From: Vreelandella hamiltonii
GTDB lineage: Bacteria > Pseudomonadota > Gammaproteobacteria > Pseudomonadales > Halomonadaceae
Direction: 5' to 3'
Assembly (NCBI RefSeq): GCF_014651775.1
Contig: NZ_BMXN01000006.1
Coordinates: forward strand, 159,097-223,096
DNA length: 64,000 nucleotides
How positions within the stretch are numbered: position 1 is the stretch's first letter; each line of letters starts with the position of its first letter. The translations under genes were made by a program, and so were the position numbers. The notes beneath the pieces were generated by a model, which did no database searches, was not told the origin of the DNA, and was given only the letters and a program-made list of their open reading frames with translations. Below are positions 45,391 through 56,984 of this stretch, piece by piece.

Positions 45391-46982
45391 CGCCTGGCGT
45401 TGGGCAGGTCGTCCAGCGTCAGTCGGGAAGGTTGGCTGTCTGGCTGGGCCGAGGGCCAATCGGTGGAGTAATGCAGGCCGCGTGACTCATGGCGTCGCAG
45501 GGCTGCCAGGGTGGTCAACTGTGCCAGGGCCAGTGCCTGGCCAAGCTGAAGGCTGTCGGGGTGCTGCCGCTCAGGATCCAGCGCTTTCAGGTTCTCCGCC
45601 ATGTTCTCCAGCGCCGCATGGGCGCTGTTCAAGCCCTGCTCGCTGCGCACGATGGAAACATGCTGGCTCATCACGCTGCGCATGGCGTGGCGCAGCTCGT
45701 CGAGGGCGTTCCGATCCACCTTGATGTATGCATCAATGGGCCTGTCAGCTAGCGCTTCAGATAGTTGGCAAGGCGCCGTCTGCGGCTGGCTGAGCAGATG
45801 CAGGGCGCAGCTGCGGGCGTAGACCAGGCACTCCAGCAGGGAGTTGCTGGCCATGCGATTGGCGCCATGCAAGCCGGTATAGGCGGTCTCGCCGATGGCG
45901 TAAAGATTGGGCACGTCGGTTGCGCCTGCGCTGTTGGTGGCAATGCCGCCGCAGCTGTAGTGGGCGGCGGGCACGACGGGAATGGGTTCCCGGGTGATGT
46001 CGATGCCCCGTGAGGCGCAGTGGGCCAGAATGGTCGGGAAGTGGTGGCGTAGGTTGGTGTCGCCCAGGTGGCGCACGTCGAGCCAGACATGCCCCAGCGT
46101 GCCCCGCTGAATGTTGGCATCGATGGCGCGGGCCACGATGTCACGGGGGGCCAGTTCGGCACGCGCATCCAGCGCCAGCATGAAGCGCTCTCCCGCCTCG
46201 TTCAGCAGGTGGCCACCTTCTCCTCGCACGGCTTCGCTGATCAGAAACGCAGGGCCGTTGGGGTCGAACAGGCAGGTAGGGTGAAACTGCTGGAACTCCA
46301 GGTTGCACAGGGTGGCGCCCAGCTCGGCGGCCATCATCATGCCTTCTCCGCTGCTGGGGGCGGGGGTCGTCGTATGGCGATACAGGCCGCTGGCGCCGCC
46401 CGTTGCCAGTACGGTATGCGTAGCCAGCAGGTGGTGAAGATTGCCGCCGCTGTCGATGCCCAGTGCGCCCAGGCAGTGGCCAGAGGTGTTCTGGAGCAGG
46501 TGCAGAATGGTCAGGTCGCTGCGCTGGGTGATGTTGGGGTGGGCAGCGACTTTATCCAGCAGCGTATCTACCACGGCGCGGCCCGTGGCATCGTCGGCAT
46601 GAATGATGCGTCTTGCGTTATGGCCGCCCTCGCGGGTGAGGTGAAAGGGGTAGCGGGCGCTGGGGTCAGGGTCTGGGGTGAACGGCACGCCATTGTCGAT
46701 GAGCCACTGAATGGCCTGGGGGCCGTGGTCGACCGTAAAGCGTACGGCCGCTTCATCGCACAGGCCGTCACCGGCAATGAGCGTGTCCTGGACATGGTCT
46801 TCGAGCTGGTCGTCGGGTGACAGGACGGCAGCAATCCCGCCCTGGGCCCAGCGGCTGGCGCCTTTGTCGTCCTGGGCGGGGCGCACCAGCAGCACCGAGC
46901 GTTGGTCGGCCACTTCCAGTGCCAGCGTCAAGCCGGCGACGCCCCCACCAATAATGACGATGTCGGATGTTGACGTGCTCAT
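45387..46982 (-). CDS. nadB: L-aspartate oxidase
   Basis: A 531-residue flavoprotein of the fumarate reductase/SdhA fold. The N-terminal FAD motif IIGGGVAGLTLALEVA, the RWAQGGIAAV block, HPTCLFDPNG, and HYSCGGIATN with the active-site residues are present, as is LHGANRMASNSLLE. It oxidises aspartate to iminoaspartate for NAD synthesis with NadA. SdhE-family factors attach FAD to related enzymes, though NadB binds FAD non-covalently. Length matches the family. Confidence 0.95.
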   Translation of the reverse strand: MSTSTSDIVIIGGGVAGLTLALEVADQRSVLLVRPAQDDKGASRWAQGGIAAVLSPDDQLEDHVQDTLIAGDGLCDEAAVRFTVDHGPQAIQWLIDNGVPFTPDPDPSARYPFHLTREGGHNARRIIHADDATGRAVVDTLLDKVAAHPNITQRSDLTILHLLQNTSGHCLGALGIDSGGNLHHLLATHTVLATGGASGLYRHTTTPAPSSGEGMMMAAELGATLCNLEFQQFHPTCLFDPNGPAFLISEAVRGEGGHLLNEAGERFMLALDARAELAPRDIVARAIDANIQRGTLGHVWLDVRHLGDTNLRHHFPTILAHCASRGIDITREPIPVVPAAHYSCGGIATNSAGATDVPNLYAIGETAYTGLHGANRMASNSLLECLVYARSCALHLLSQPQTAPCQLSEALADRPIDAYIKVDRNALDELRHAMRSVMSQHVSIVRSEQGLNSAHAALENMAENLKALDPERQHPDSLQLGQALALAQLTTLAALRRHESRGLHYSTDWPSAQPDSQPSRLTLDDLPNARR

Positions 46983-47118
46983 TGGGCCCGCTCCTCCATG
47001 ACTTACAAGTACAAGTGGGTGGCTAGCGTCGCCATCGTTCGCTCGGCATCATAGCGCGACTGGGGATGTCGGGCGATGCATCGACAACAGGAAGAGATGG
47101 TAGGCGGTGGCCAGACAC

Positions 47119-47151
47119 AAAAAAGCCGCGTCGATCAGATGATCTCGCAGC
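47119..47151 (-). terminator. Terminator of the tRNA operon
   Basis: On the minus strand a GC-rich 6-bp outer stem (GCTGCG/CGCGGC) with an inner GATC-ATCT-GATC hairpin is followed by six T residues, 18 bases after tRNA-Leu. Confidence 0.75.
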
Positions 47152-47168
47152 GTCGTCGTCTTTCATAT

Positions 47169-47255
47169 TGGTGCCCGGAGCCGGACTTGAACCGGCACGG
47201 AGTTACCTCCGAGAGATTTTAAGTCTCTTGCGTCTACCAATTTCGCCATCCGGGC
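47169..47255 (-). tRNA. tRNA-Leu (TAA)
   Basis: An 87-nt class II tRNA with encoded CCA and a long variable arm. The anticodon loop GACTTAAAATC gives UAA. The acceptor stem GCCCGGA pairs with TCCGGGC. It is the last of the Gly-Cys-Leu cluster. Confidence 0.96.
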
Positions 47256-47286
47256 AGTGTGTCGAAGAGATCGATACACTGGGAAA

Positions 47287-47360
47287 TGGAGGCTGGAGTC
47301 GGAATCGAACCGGCGTACACGGAGTTGCAGTCCGCTGCATAACCACTCTGCCATCCAGCC
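47287..47360 (-). tRNA. tRNA-Cys (GCA)
   Basis: A 74-nt tRNA with encoded CCA. The anticodon loop ACTGCAACT gives GCA. The acceptor stem GGCTGGA pairs with TCCAGCC, with a T discriminator, as in other tRNA-Cys. Confidence 0.96.
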
Positions 47361-47386
47361 TGACAAGTCATTGGATTGAACCAAAT

Positions 47387-47461
47387 TGGAGCGGGAAAGG
47401 AGATTCGAACTCCCGACCCTCGCCTTGGCAAGGCGATGCTCTACCACTGAGCTATTCCCGC
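47387..47461 (-). tRNA. tRNA-Gly (GCC)
   Basis: A 75-nt tRNA with encoded CCA. The anticodon loop CTTGCCAAG gives GCC. The acceptor stem GCGGGAA pairs with TTCCCGC. It is first in the cluster, 86 bp after pgsA. Confidence 0.96.
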
Positions 47462-47547
47462 TTGACTCGAGGGCGAATTATACGCATCGCCCAGCGATTG
47501 TCAATCAATCAATTCGTTAAGTGCTTAAAAAAGCGAGCTTACCCTGC

Positions 47548-48096
47548 CTACATCGAACGACTGAGGTGCGGCCAGGCGGCGCGCAGGTACTGGATCATGG
47601 ACCACAGGGTCAGGGTCGCTGCTGCATAAAGTATGACCACGCCCAGCAGCGCAACGTCGTGTCCGGGCGGGAAGGCGAGCAAGACGAGAATGGCGACCAT
47701 CTGCAGCGTGGTCTTGAGCTTGCCGATCCACGATACGGCCACCATGCCGCGTTTGCCCATTTCGGCCATCCACTCCCGAAGGGCGGAAATGACGATTTCT
47801 CGACCGATGATGACCAGAGCGGGGAGCGTCAATACCAGCGTGTCGAAGCGCTCGATGAGCAGCGCCAGTGCCACTGCGACCATCAGCTTGTCGGCCACCG
47901 GGTCCAGAAATGCGCCAAACGGTGTCGATTGGTTCCAGCGGCGGGCAAGATAGCCGTCCAGCCAGTCCGTCACCGATGCCAGGGCAAACAGCCCGGCCGC
48001 CATCGGCATGCTCCAGCCAAAGGGCAGGTAAAAGAGCACTACCAGAAGTGGGATGAACGCGATTCGTGCCAGTGTCAGTATGTTGGGTATATTCAT
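47548..48096 (-). CDS. pgsA: Phosphatidylglycerophosphate synthase
   Basis: A 182-residue inner-membrane CDP-alcohol phosphotransferase. The motif D-G-x2-A-R-x8-G-x3-D-x3-D appears as [19 protein letters not shown] and continues PVADK. About five to six hydrophobic helices are present. It makes phosphatidylglycerophosphate from CDP-diacylglycerol and glycerol 3-phosphate. The start [12 protein letters not shown] at 48096 matches the family. It lies between uvrC and the tRNA cluster, the conserved gammaproteobacterial order. Confidence 0.94.
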   Translation of the reverse strand: MNIPNILTLARIAFIPLLVVLFYLPFGWSMPMAAGLFALASVTDWLDGYLARRWNQSTPFGAFLDPVADKLMVAVALALLIERFDTLVLTLPALVIIGREIVISALREWMAEMGKRGMVAVSWIGKLKTTLQMVAILVLLAFPPGHDVALLGVVILYAAATLTLWSMIQYLRAAWPHLSRSM

Positions 48097-48196
48097 CGCA
48101 GGGCGCGATCCTTGCCGGAGAATCATGAAAGTCGGAATGTAATGTGCCCGGTCATTCTATCCCCCTTGGCGCATTGCATCCATGTTAACCACCGCT

Positions 48197-50011
48197 TTAT
48201 CCGTTCAGAGTGACATAAATCGTCTCCGCCAGGGCGGCGCTGATGCCCGGCACCCGAGTGAGTTCGTCACGGCTGGCCTTTTGCACGCCCTGCAGGCCGC
48301 CAAAAAACTTGAGCAATTCGCGGCGCCGCTTGGGGCCGATGCCGGGAATGTCCTGCAGGGTAGAGGTGCGTCGCGCCTTGTCGCGTGCTGCTCGGTGCCC
48401 CGCGATGGCGAAGCGGTGCGATTCATCGCGAATATGCTGAATGAGGTGCAGGGCGGGAGAGGCTGGTGCCAGTACCAGCGGGTTGTCGCTACTTTCCAGA
48501 AACAGGGTTTCGAGCCCGGCCTTGCGGGTAGTGCCTTTGGCCACGCCCAGCAGGACGATGCCTGGCACCTGCAGGTCGGTCAGCACTTGCCGTGCCATGT
48601 TCAATTGGCCCTTGCCGCCATCCACGATCAGCACGTCAGGCGCAATGGCTTCGCCACTTTTGACGCGTTTGAGGCGTCGCGTGAGCGCCTGTTGCATGGC
48701 GGCGTAGTCGTCGCCTGCGGCCACGCCTTCGATGCGAAAGTGGCGGTAGTCGCTCTTGCGTGGCCCTTGGTGGTCGAACACCACGCAGGAAGCCACGGTG
48801 GCTTCGCCCTGGCTGTGGCTGATGTCGAAGCACTCCAGGCGCTCCGGCAGTGAGGGTAGCCCCAGCGCTTGCTGCAGTGACGTGAAGCGTTCGGTGAGCT
48901 GCGTGGTGTTGGCCAGCTGCGAGGCGAGCTGCTGTTCGGCATTGGTCATGGCCAAATGCTGCCACTGGGCGCGGTGCCCGCGCACCTGATGGGTCACGCG
49001 GACTTTTTTGCCCGCCTGCTGGGCAAGCGCGTCGGCAATCAGTGTGCCGTCTTCAAGCGGGAGATTGGTGATCACTTCACTGGGCACGCTGTGGGGTTGA
49101 CCAAAATAGTATTGGCTGACCACTTCGGTGAGCAGTGCCTCGGGGGAAATATCCAGGTCGTTCTTGGGCATGTGATGTCGTGCACCCAGCAGGCGCCCAT
49201 CGCGTACGCTGAGGATGGAGATGCCCAGCGCGCCAGGGCGTTGAGCCAGCGCGAAAATATCCGCATCGCCGCTCTCGTTGTCGACGAACTGGCGTTGCTG
49301 CATCTGGCGCAACTGCTGGATCTGGTCACGCAGGCGGGCGGCTTCTTCAAAGTTGAGCGTCCGGCTCGCTGCCTCCATCTCTTCGGTAAGCAGTTGTGTC
49401 ACATGTTCGCTCTTGCCTTCCAGGCACATGACGGCATGGTCGACATCCCGCTGGTACTCTGGCTGTGAAATGTAGTCCACGCAAGGGGCGCTGCAGCGCT
49501 CGATCTGGTATTGCAGGCACGGGCGAGAGCGATGGGCGAAGACGCTATCCTCGCAGTTGCGGATACGAAAGATTTTCTGCATCAGGGTCAGGCTTTCCCT
49601 GACTGCGCCGCTGCTGGGGTAGGGGCCAAGATACTTGCCGTCACCGCGCCGCTGTCGGGCTCGCTTGTACTCGAGGGCAGGGTAGGGGTGGCGGTCGGTC
49701 ACGAATACGAAAGGGTAGGATTTGTCGTCGCGCAGGAGAATGTTGTAGGGCGGACGTAGCTCCTTGATCAGGGTCTGTTCCAGCAGCAGCGCTTCGGTCT
49801 CGCTGCGCGTGACCGTGATCTGGATGTCGGCAATGCGCGAGACCATGGCCTGGGTCTTGGCATTGAGCTGGCCGCGAAAGTAGCTGGCCAGACGCGACTT
49901 GAGGCGCTTGGCCTTGCCAACGTAGAGCGCATTCTGCTGCTCATCCAGCATTTTATAGACGCCAGGAGAGGCGCTGACGGAGCTGAGGAACTGCTTGGCA
50001 TCAAAGGACAT
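48197..50011 (-). CDS. uvrC: UvrABC excinuclease subunit C
   Basis: A 604-residue nucleotide excision repair nuclease. The N-terminal GIY-YIG domain (PGVYKMLDEQQNALYVGKAK) makes the 3' cut. The UVR domain (residues about 200-240) contacts UvrB. The RNase H-like domain with ECFDISHSQGEATVASCVVF (here ECFDISHSQGE) makes the 5' cut. The C-terminal double hairpin IPGIGPKRRRELL binds DNA. It follows the gacA-type regulator by 46 bp, as in E. coli uvrY-uvrC. Confidence 0.96.
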   Translation of the reverse strand: MSFDAKQFLSSVSASPGVYKMLDEQQNALYVGKAKRLKSRLASYFRGQLNAKTQAMVSRIADIQITVTRSETEALLLEQTLIKELRPPYNILLRDDKSYPFVFVTDRHPYPALEYKRARQRRGDGKYLGPYPSSGAVRESLTLMQKIFRIRNCEDSVFAHRSRPCLQYQIERCSAPCVDYISQPEYQRDVDHAVMCLEGKSEHVTQLLTEEMEAASRTLNFEEAARLRDQIQQLRQMQQRQFVDNESGDADIFALAQRPGALGISILSVRDGRLLGARHHMPKNDLDISPEALLTEVVSQYYFGQPHSVPSEVITNLPLEDGTLIADALAQQAGKKVRVTHQVRGHRAQWQHLAMTNAEQQLASQLANTTQLTERFTSLQQALGLPSLPERLECFDISHSQGEATVASCVVFDHQGPRKSDYRHFRIEGVAAGDDYAAMQQALTRRLKRVKSGEAIAPDVLIVDGGKGQLNMARQVLTDLQVPGIVLLGVAKGTTRKAGLETLFLESSDNPLVLAPASPALHLIQHIRDESHRFAIAGHRAARDKARRTSTLQDIPGIGPKRRRELLKFFGGLQGVQKASRDELTRVPGISAALAETIYVTLNG

Positions 50012-50057
50012 GGCGTATCAACGGCGCTTCTTGTCGGCTGAAGCAGCGATGGTAGGT

Positions 50058-50708
50058 CTATCCCAGGATGGCGTCAAAGCCCTCGACCAGTCCATGGCGT
50101 AACGCCAAGTGGGTCAGCTCTACGTCAGTGGCTACCTGGAGCTTGTCAAACAGGCGGTAGCGGTAGGTGTTGACGGTTTTGGGGCTCAAGTGCAATCGGT
50201 CCGAAATATCCTGTACGCGCTGGCAATTGACGATCATCAGGGCGATTTGCAATTCACGATGCGAGAGGTGGCTGAAAGGGTTGTCTTCATCGTCGAAATG
50301 GGAGAGTGCCAGCCGCTGGGCGATTTCCTGGCTGACATAGCGGCGCCCGTGAAAGACCTGGCGAATGGCATCGGTCATTTCCGTTGCATCGGCACCCTTG
50401 CTGAGAAAGCCTGATGCCCCTGCTTCGAGCATGCGCCGCAAGACGCTGTCTTCCAGATGTGCCGTGAGGATGATGACTTTGACGTCCGAAAGCGTGCGGT
50501 AGATGCGGCGGGTCGCTTCCAGACCGCCAATGCCTGGCATGCGAATGTCCATCAGTACGATGTCAGGCTTCAGTTGTCGGCTCTGTGTGACTGCGTTCTC
50601 ACCATCATCCACTTCACCCACGATCTTGATATCGCTCTCTTCGTTCAGGAGGTGGGCGATGCTGGTTCTCACCAGGTGGTGATCATCGGCAATTAAAACG
50701 TTGATCAA
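50058..50708 (-). CDS. gacA: GacA/UvrY response regulator
   Basis: A 216-residue NarL/FixJ-type regulator. The receiver has DDH at 8-10, phospho-Asp in IVLMDIRMPGIGG and Lys in FLSKGAD. The C-terminal LuxR helix-turn-helix is LSHRELQIALMIVN and LSPKTVNTYRYRLFDKL. With the kinase GacS/BarA it drives small RNAs that titrate CsrA/RsmA and so controls secondary metabolism and motility. No GacS gene is in the window. The uvrC neighbour supports the identity. Confidence 0.92.
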   Translation of the reverse strand: MINVLIADDHHLVRTSIAHLLNEESDIKIVGEVDDGENAVTQSRQLKPDIVLMDIRMPGIGGLEATRRIYRTLSDVKVIILTAHLEDSVLRRMLEAGASGFLSKGADATEMTDAIRQVFHGRRYVSQEIAQRLALSHFDDEDNPFSHLSHRELQIALMIVNCQRVQDISDRLHLSPKTVNTYRYRLFDKLQVATDVELTHLALRHGLVEGFDAILG

Positions 50709-50824
50709 GGGGCTGGCTCCTGCAGGTAATCATCGTGGACTGGGGCGATACGCACGCTGCGTTGACATAGAGTGCCACAGCTCTTGGCAAAGGAGAATTA
50801 GTTAATGCTTGTTCACTTTAATTC

Positions 50825-50853
50825 TTGACCTCGCGCAAACCCTGGAGTAATAT
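50825..50853 (+). promoter_or_regulatory. Promoter of tRNA-Ala
   Basis: TTGACC (50825-50830), a 17-base spacer and TAATAT (50848-50853) form a near-consensus sigma70 promoter. A GC-rich discriminator (CGCACCG) follows, as in stringently controlled stable-RNA promoters. Confidence 0.85.
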
Positions 50854-50881
50854 TCGCACCGCTGCCGCAATGGCAGCATGT

Positions 50882-50957
50882 GGGGCCTTAGCTCAGCTGG
50901 GAGAGCGCAACACTGGCAGTGTTGAGGTCAGCGGTTCGATCCCGCTAGGCTCCACCA
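50882..50957 (+). tRNA. tRNA-Ala (GGC)
   Basis: A 76-nt tRNA with encoded CCA. The anticodon loop ACTGGCAGT gives GGC. The acceptor stem GGGGCCT pairs with AGGCTCC and includes the G3-U70 pair that identifies tRNA-Ala. It has its own promoter and terminator. Confidence 0.97.
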
Positions 50958-50967
50958 AGATTTCGAA

Positions 50968-50994
50968 GCGCCGCGTATCTCACGCGGCGCTTTT
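50968..50994 (+). terminator. Rho-independent terminator of tRNA-Ala
   Basis: A 9-bp stem (GCGCCGCGT / ACGCGGCGC) with a five-base loop is followed by TTTTTGTTTT. Confidence 0.93.
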
Positions 50995-51050
50995 TGTTTT
51001 GCCTGTCATGTAGCCTCTCATTTGAACTCCTTCTATTGCTGCGCTGCAAT

Positions 51051-51080
51051 CGGCGCCCGTTCATGAGTGAGCGGGCGCCG
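51051..51080 (-). terminator. Hairpin downstream of argF
   Basis: A 9-bp GC-rich stem (CGGCGCCCG / CGGGCGCCG) with a 12-base loop begins 8 bp after the argF stop. No T run follows on the minus strand, so it is only a probable terminator. Confidence 0.5.
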
Positions 51081-51087
51081 CTGTGGG

Positions 51088-52008
51088 CTAGCCGTCGACC
51101 TTGCCCAGCAGCAGGAACTCGATCAAGGCTTTTTGTGCGTGCAGGCGGTTGCCTGCCTCTTGCCAGACCACCGAGCGCGGGTCATCGAGCAGCGTGTGGC
51201 TGATCTCTTCGCCGCGATGTGCCGGCAGGCAGTGCAAGAACAGGACGTCCGCGTTAGCGCTGTCGAGCATCGCTTCCGTTACCTGGAAGCCCGCAAAATC
51301 GGCCTCTCGCTTCGCCTGTTCCTGCTCTTGGCCCATGGAGGCCCAGACGTCGGTGGTGATCAGGTCAGCGCCTTGAGCGGCTTGCTGTGGGTCGCGCAAC
51401 AGAGTGATGCAGTCGCCGGCGGCTTGCATGATGTCGTCGCGGGGCTCGTAGCCTTCCGGGCAGCAAATTCTCAAGTGGAAACCGAACTGGCGGGCAGCAT
51501 TGATCCACGAGTGGCACATGTTGTTGCCATCGCCGATCCATACGGCGGTCTTGCCCTTGACGCTGCCGCGCAGCTCGGTCCAGGTCATGACGTCTGCCAG
51601 CAATTGGCAGGGGTGGTAGTCGTCGCTGAGCGCATTGATGACGGGCACGCTGCTGGCGCTGGCGTACGCTTCCAGCCCTGCATGGGAGAAGGTGCGGATC
51701 ATCACCGCGTCGACCATTTCAGCCAGCACGCGGGCGGTGTCTTCGATGGGCTCGCCGCGGCCCAGTTGGGTGTCGCGCGGAGACAAAAACAGGGCGTGGC
51801 CACCAAACTGGGCCATGCCGGTCTCGAAGGAAACACGGGTTCGCGTGGAGGACTTCTCGAAAATCATTGCCAGAGTGCGGTTGGGCAGCGGCGTGTAAAT
51901 CGGTCCGTTGGCCTTGAGGTCCGTCTTGATCTTGATGGCGCGCTGAATCAGATAGTCCAGCTCTTCAGGGGTCAAATCCAGCAGGGTAAGGAAATGGCGT
52001 GTCGCCAT
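51088..52008 (-). CDS. argF: Ornithine carbamoyltransferase
   Basis: A 306-residue enzyme joining carbamoyl phosphate and ornithine to give citrulline in arginine synthesis. The carbamoyl-phosphate loop is [23 protein letters not shown] and the SMGQ loop ([12 protein letters not shown]) are present, and the catalytic Cys is in [12 protein letters not shown]. Length fits the anabolic form. The gene is monocistronic and divergent from grxD. Confidence 0.96.
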   Translation of the reverse strand: MATRHFLTLLDLTPEELDYLIQRAIKIKTDLKANGPIYTPLPNRTLAMIFEKSSTRTRVSFETGMAQFGGHALFLSPRDTQLGRGEPIEDTARVLAEMVDAVMIRTFSHAGLEAYASASSVPVINALSDDYHPCQLLADVMTWTELRGSVKGKTAVWIGDGNNMCHSWINAARQFGFHLRICCPEGYEPRDDIMQAAGDCITLLRDPQQAAQGADLITTDVWASMGQEQEQAKREADFAGFQVTEAMLDSANADVLFLHCLPAHRGEEISHTLLDDPRSVVWQEAGNRLHAQKALIEFLLLGKVDG

Positions 52009-52228
52009 GGTGACGTCTCTCCGCGCAAAAACACCATCCTAGCGAGGCCGCAGGGGATGCGCAACGCAAGCGGCATGCGTAGAATATCCGCCACGCAATA
52101 TGACCGAGTCGTTTGCTCAGGTATTGACCTGCAGGATCAAGACTGACGATGACCCGGTCGCAGGGTTAAAGCCAGTGGCCGAATTGCGTACACTGGAAAA
52201 GACCATATTTTTTATCGAGGAGCATCCC

Positions 52229-52579
52229 ATGAGCACCACGGCTGACAATATCCAGCGTCAAATCACTGAAAACCCGATTCTCATCTACATGAAGGGTACG
52301 CCCCAGCTGCCGCAGTGTGGTTTCTCTGCGCAGACGGTTCAGGCGCTGATGAGCTGCGGTGAGCGTTTTGCTTTCGTCAACGTGCTGGACAATCCCGATA
52401 TTCGTGCCGAACTGCCCAAAATTGCCAACTGGCCCACCTTCCCACAGCTGTGGGTAGAAGGCGAGCTGGTCGGCGGATGCGATATCGTGATGGAAATGCA
52501 CCAGAGTGGCGATCTCGAGAAGTTGATCAAGGAAGCTGCCCAGCGTGCAGGCGCTGCTGAAAACGGCACTGACGCCTAA
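52229..52579 (+). CDS. grxD: Monothiol glutaredoxin (Grx4/GrxD)
   Basis: A 116-residue monothiol glutaredoxin with the CGFS active site in QLPQCGFSAQTVQAL, the cis-Pro loop WPTFPQLWVEGE and the glutathione site GGCDIVMEM. Such proteins carry [2Fe-2S] clusters and transfer them, often with BolA partners. GGAG lies 8 bases before ATG 52229; upstream in-frame codons to 52100 show no similarity. The dnaX gene follows after 32 bp. Confidence 0.96.
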   Translation: MSTTADNIQRQITENPILIYMKGTPQLPQCGFSAQTVQALMSCGERFAFVNVLDNPDIRAELPKIANWPTFPQLWVEGELVGGCDIVMEMHQSGDLEKLIKEAAQRAGAAENGTDA

Positions 52580-52611
52580 TCCAAGAACAGCGCCCAAGGA
52601 AGTTTTGCTCC

Positions 52612-54525
<1,914 letters not shown>

Positions 54526-54563
54526 CCCCATCACTTCAGTCATATCACTCAGGAGATCACCGC

Positions 54564-54890
54564 ATGTTCAAAGGCGGAATGGGCAACATCATGAAGCAAG
54601 CCCAGGAAATGCAGGAAAAAATGCAGCGCGCTCAGGAAGAGGTCGCCAAGGCAGAAGTGCATGGTGAGGCTGGCGCTGGCATGGTGAAGGTCGTCATGAA
54701 CGGCCGCCACGATGTGATCAGCGTGGCCATCGACCAAAGCGTCATGGAGGAAGACAAGGAGTTGCTGGAAGACCTGCTGGCTGCGGCCGTCAACGACGCT
54801 GTGCGCAAGGTAGAAGCCAACTCGAAAGCCAGAATGGAAGAGGCGACGGCGGGCCTTAACCTTCCGCCCGGCTTCAAGATGCCGTTCTGA
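54564..54890 (+). CDS. ybaB: YbaB/EbfC nucleoid-associated protein
   Basis: A 108-residue DNA-binding protein. It starts [20 protein letters not shown], with an N-terminal amphipathic helix, [16 protein letters not shown] strands and a C-terminal [10 protein letters not shown] tail typical of the family. It binds DNA as a tweezer-like dimer and is almost always encoded between dnaX and recR, as here. The start is 38 bp after dnaX with AGGAGA upstream. Confidence 0.95.
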   Translation: MFKGGMGNIMKQAQEMQEKMQRAQEEVAKAEVHGEAGAGMVKVVMNGRHDVISVAIDQSVMEEDKELLEDLLAAAVNDAVRKVEANSKARMEEATAGLNLPPGFKMPF

Positions 54891-54893
54891 TCC

Positions 54894-55499
54894 ATGCGCT
54901 TTTCCCCCCTCGTAGAGCAGTTGATGGATGCGTTTCGTGTGCTGCCCGGCGTTGGGCCCAAGACGGCCCAGCGCATGGCGATGCACCTTCTGGAGCGTGA
55001 GCGCCCCGGCGGGCAGCGGCTTGCCGAGGTGATCTTGCGTGCCATCGAAGACGTGGGTTATTGCCAGCACTGCCGCACGCTGACCGAGGCCGACATATGC
55101 GCCTTGTGCGAGAGCCCGCGCCGCGACGACAGCTTGCTGTGCGTGGTCGAGTCGCCAGCGGATCAGCTCGCCATCGAAGAGGCGGGCGGCTTTCAAGGTC
55201 GCTACTTCGTTCTGCATGGTCACCTTTCACCCCTGGACGGTGTAGGCCCTGATGCCTTGGGCTTGGCGCTATTGGAAAGCCGAGTGGCCGAAGGGCACAT
55301 TCGCGAGATCGTGCTGGCCACCAACCCCACGGTAGAAGGCGAGGCGACGGCGCATTACATAGCAGCCCAGCTTGCTCAGTACGGTGTGGCGTTTTCTCGC
55401 CTCGCCTACGGTGTCCCGATGGGGGGGGAACTCGAGTATGTGGATGGTGGCACCTTGAGTCGTGCCTTTAACGGTCGTCAGCCTTTTGCTAGCGATTAA
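54894..55499 (+). CDS. recR: Recombination mediator RecR
   Basis: A 201-residue protein of the RecFOR pathway. The helix-hairpin-helix [17 protein letters not shown], zinc finger [16 protein letters not shown] and Toprim domain ([15 protein letters not shown]) are followed by the Walker-like C-terminus [15 protein letters not shown]. It helps load RecA on gapped DNA. It lies 3 bp after ybaB. Confidence 0.96.
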   Translation: MRFSPLVEQLMDAFRVLPGVGPKTAQRMAMHLLERERPGGQRLAEVILRAIEDVGYCQHCRTLTEADICALCESPRRDDSLLCVVESPADQLAIEEAGGFQGRYFVLHGHLSPLDGVGPDALGLALLESRVAEGHIREIVLATNPTVEGEATAHYIAAQLAQYGVAFSRLAYGVPMGGELEYVDGGTLSRAFNGRQPFASD

Positions 55500-55529
55500 G
55501 TCGGATAAAACGCAAGCGCCAAGGCGGTT

Positions 55530-56684
55530 GTGACAACCTGGAAGACCGAATTGTCCTCTTCAACCTCCTCCTTGTATCAATGGATCGACAACGCCGAGGC
55601 GTTGGATGCCGCCTGCCAACAGGTGGCCAGTGCAGAGGTCATTGCACTGGATACCGAGTTTTTTCGTGAAAACACCTTCTTTCCCGTGCCTGCACTGATC
55701 CAGTTTGCCGCAGGGGAAAAAGCGTACCTGGTGGACCCGCTGGTGACCCCTTGTACGCCCGCTTTCAAGGCTCTTCTGCAAAGCCAGGTGCCTAAGCTGC
55801 TGCATGCTTGCAGTGAAGACTTAGAAGTATTTCAGCACTGGGCAGGAACGCTTCCGACGCCGCTGATCGATACCCAAGTGGCGCAAGCGTTTCTGGGAGA
55901 GAACCCGGGAATGGGGTATCAGAAGCTGGTGGAGCACTGGATAGGTGACACGCTGCCCAAGGAAGAGACTCGCTCCAACTGGTTGGAGCGGCCTTTGACG
56001 GCTTCTCAATGCGAGTATGCGGCGCTGGACGTGACCTACCTGCTTCAGGTCTGGAAGCGCCAGGCCATCCAGTTGGCTGAGTCAGGGCGGCTTGGCTGGG
56101 TCGAGGAAGAGTGTGCATCACTCATCGAACAAGCGGGTCGTGACGAAGAGAGCGACGGCCAGTGGTACACCCGCCAGCGTCAGCTTTGGCGCCTGACGCC
56201 ACGCCAGCTGGAAGCCTATCGTCTGATGACCATCTGGCGAGAAGGCGAAACCCGGCGGCGTGACCTGCCACGCAACTGGCTGGTCAGTGACAAGCTACTG
56301 TTTGCCGTGGCCGAAAAAATGCCTGCAAATCGCTATGAACTGGCAGAGGTAGAGGGCGTCAAGCCACCACTGGTCAAGAAAGAGGGCGATGCCTTGCTGG
56401 GGTGGGTGAAGCAGGCGCAACACTGTGCTGAAAGCGCCCTGCCTGCCCGCTGGCCTGACCCCATGCAGCCGCCCTTCAAGCGACGCTTCAAGGCCATCAA
56501 ACAGGTCGTGGCGGACAAAGCGGCGGCCTTGGGGATTGCGCCGGAAATGCTGCTTCGTCGTCGTGATATCGAAGCGCTGGTCATGCAGGCCATGGCCGGC
56601 GAGCCGCTTGATGAACTGCACGGTTGGCGCGGAGTTTGCCTGGGTCAGGACCTTCAACGAGCCTTAGAGGAAGCGTCGGAATGA
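55530..56684 (+). CDS. rnd: Ribonuclease D
   Basis: A 384-residue 3'-5' exoribonuclease trimming tRNA precursors. DEDD residues lie in VIALDTEFFRENTF, LLHACSEDLEVF and CEYAALDVTYLL. An HRDC domain follows with LTPRQLEAYRLMTIWRE and LPRNWLVSD. The start is GTG 55530, with AAGG about 6 bases upstream. It ends in an ATGA overlap with ycgL. Length agrees with E. coli RNase D (375). Confidence 0.94.
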   Translation: MTTWKTELSSSTSSLYQWIDNAEALDAACQQVASAEVIALDTEFFRENTFFPVPALIQFAAGEKAYLVDPLVTPCTPAFKALLQSQVPKLLHACSEDLEVFQHWAGTLPTPLIDTQVAQAFLGENPGMGYQKLVEHWIGDTLPKEETRSNWLERPLTASQCEYAALDVTYLLQVWKRQAIQLAESGRLGWVEEECASLIEQAGRDEESDGQWYTRQRQLWRLTPRQLEAYRLMTIWREGETRRRDLPRNWLVSDKLLFAVAEKMPANRYELAEVEGVKPPLVKKEGDALLGWVKQAQHCAESALPARWPDPMQPPFKRRFKAIKQVVADKAAALGIAPEMLLRRRDIEALVMQAMAGEPLDELHGWRGVCLGQDLQRALEEASE

Positions 56685-56974
56685 GCGAGAAGCTACTTTG
56701 CGAAATTTTCAGAAGCTCACGAAAAGAAGAGATGTACCTTTACGTGGACAAGCGCAAGGGCATGGTAGACGTGCCCGAGGCCTTGATGGCGACTTTCGGC
56801 AAGCCCGTCCCGGTGCTGACCATGATCCTGACCGAGGAGAAGTCATTGGCACGCGTGTCCGCCCGCGATGTCATGGCGGCCATTGAAGAGCAGGGGTTCT
56901 ACCTGCAGATGCCCCCCGCCAAGGAGCCGTACCTGCTGGACCTGCACCGCGCTGAATCTGCCAGCCGCTCGTGA
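56681..56974 (+). CDS. ycgL: YcgL domain protein
   Basis: A 97-residue cytosolic protein of the YcgL family (CEIFRSSRKEEMYLYVDK, PEALMATFGKPVPVLTMIL, GFYLQMPP). Its function is unknown; it is often next to rnd, as here. The ATG overlaps the rnd stop, which indicates coupled translation. Confidence 0.92.
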   Translation: MSEKLLCEIFRSSRKEEMYLYVDKRKGMVDVPEALMATFGKPVPVLTMILTEEKSLARVSARDVMAAIEEQGFYLQMPPAKEPYLLDLHRAESASRS

Positions 56975-56984
56975 TGATGCCAGA

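Noticed and set aside
47066..47629. 187-codon plus-strand frame across the tRNA cluster
   Set aside because: It reads straight through three tRNA genes on the other strand, so it is a chance frame.
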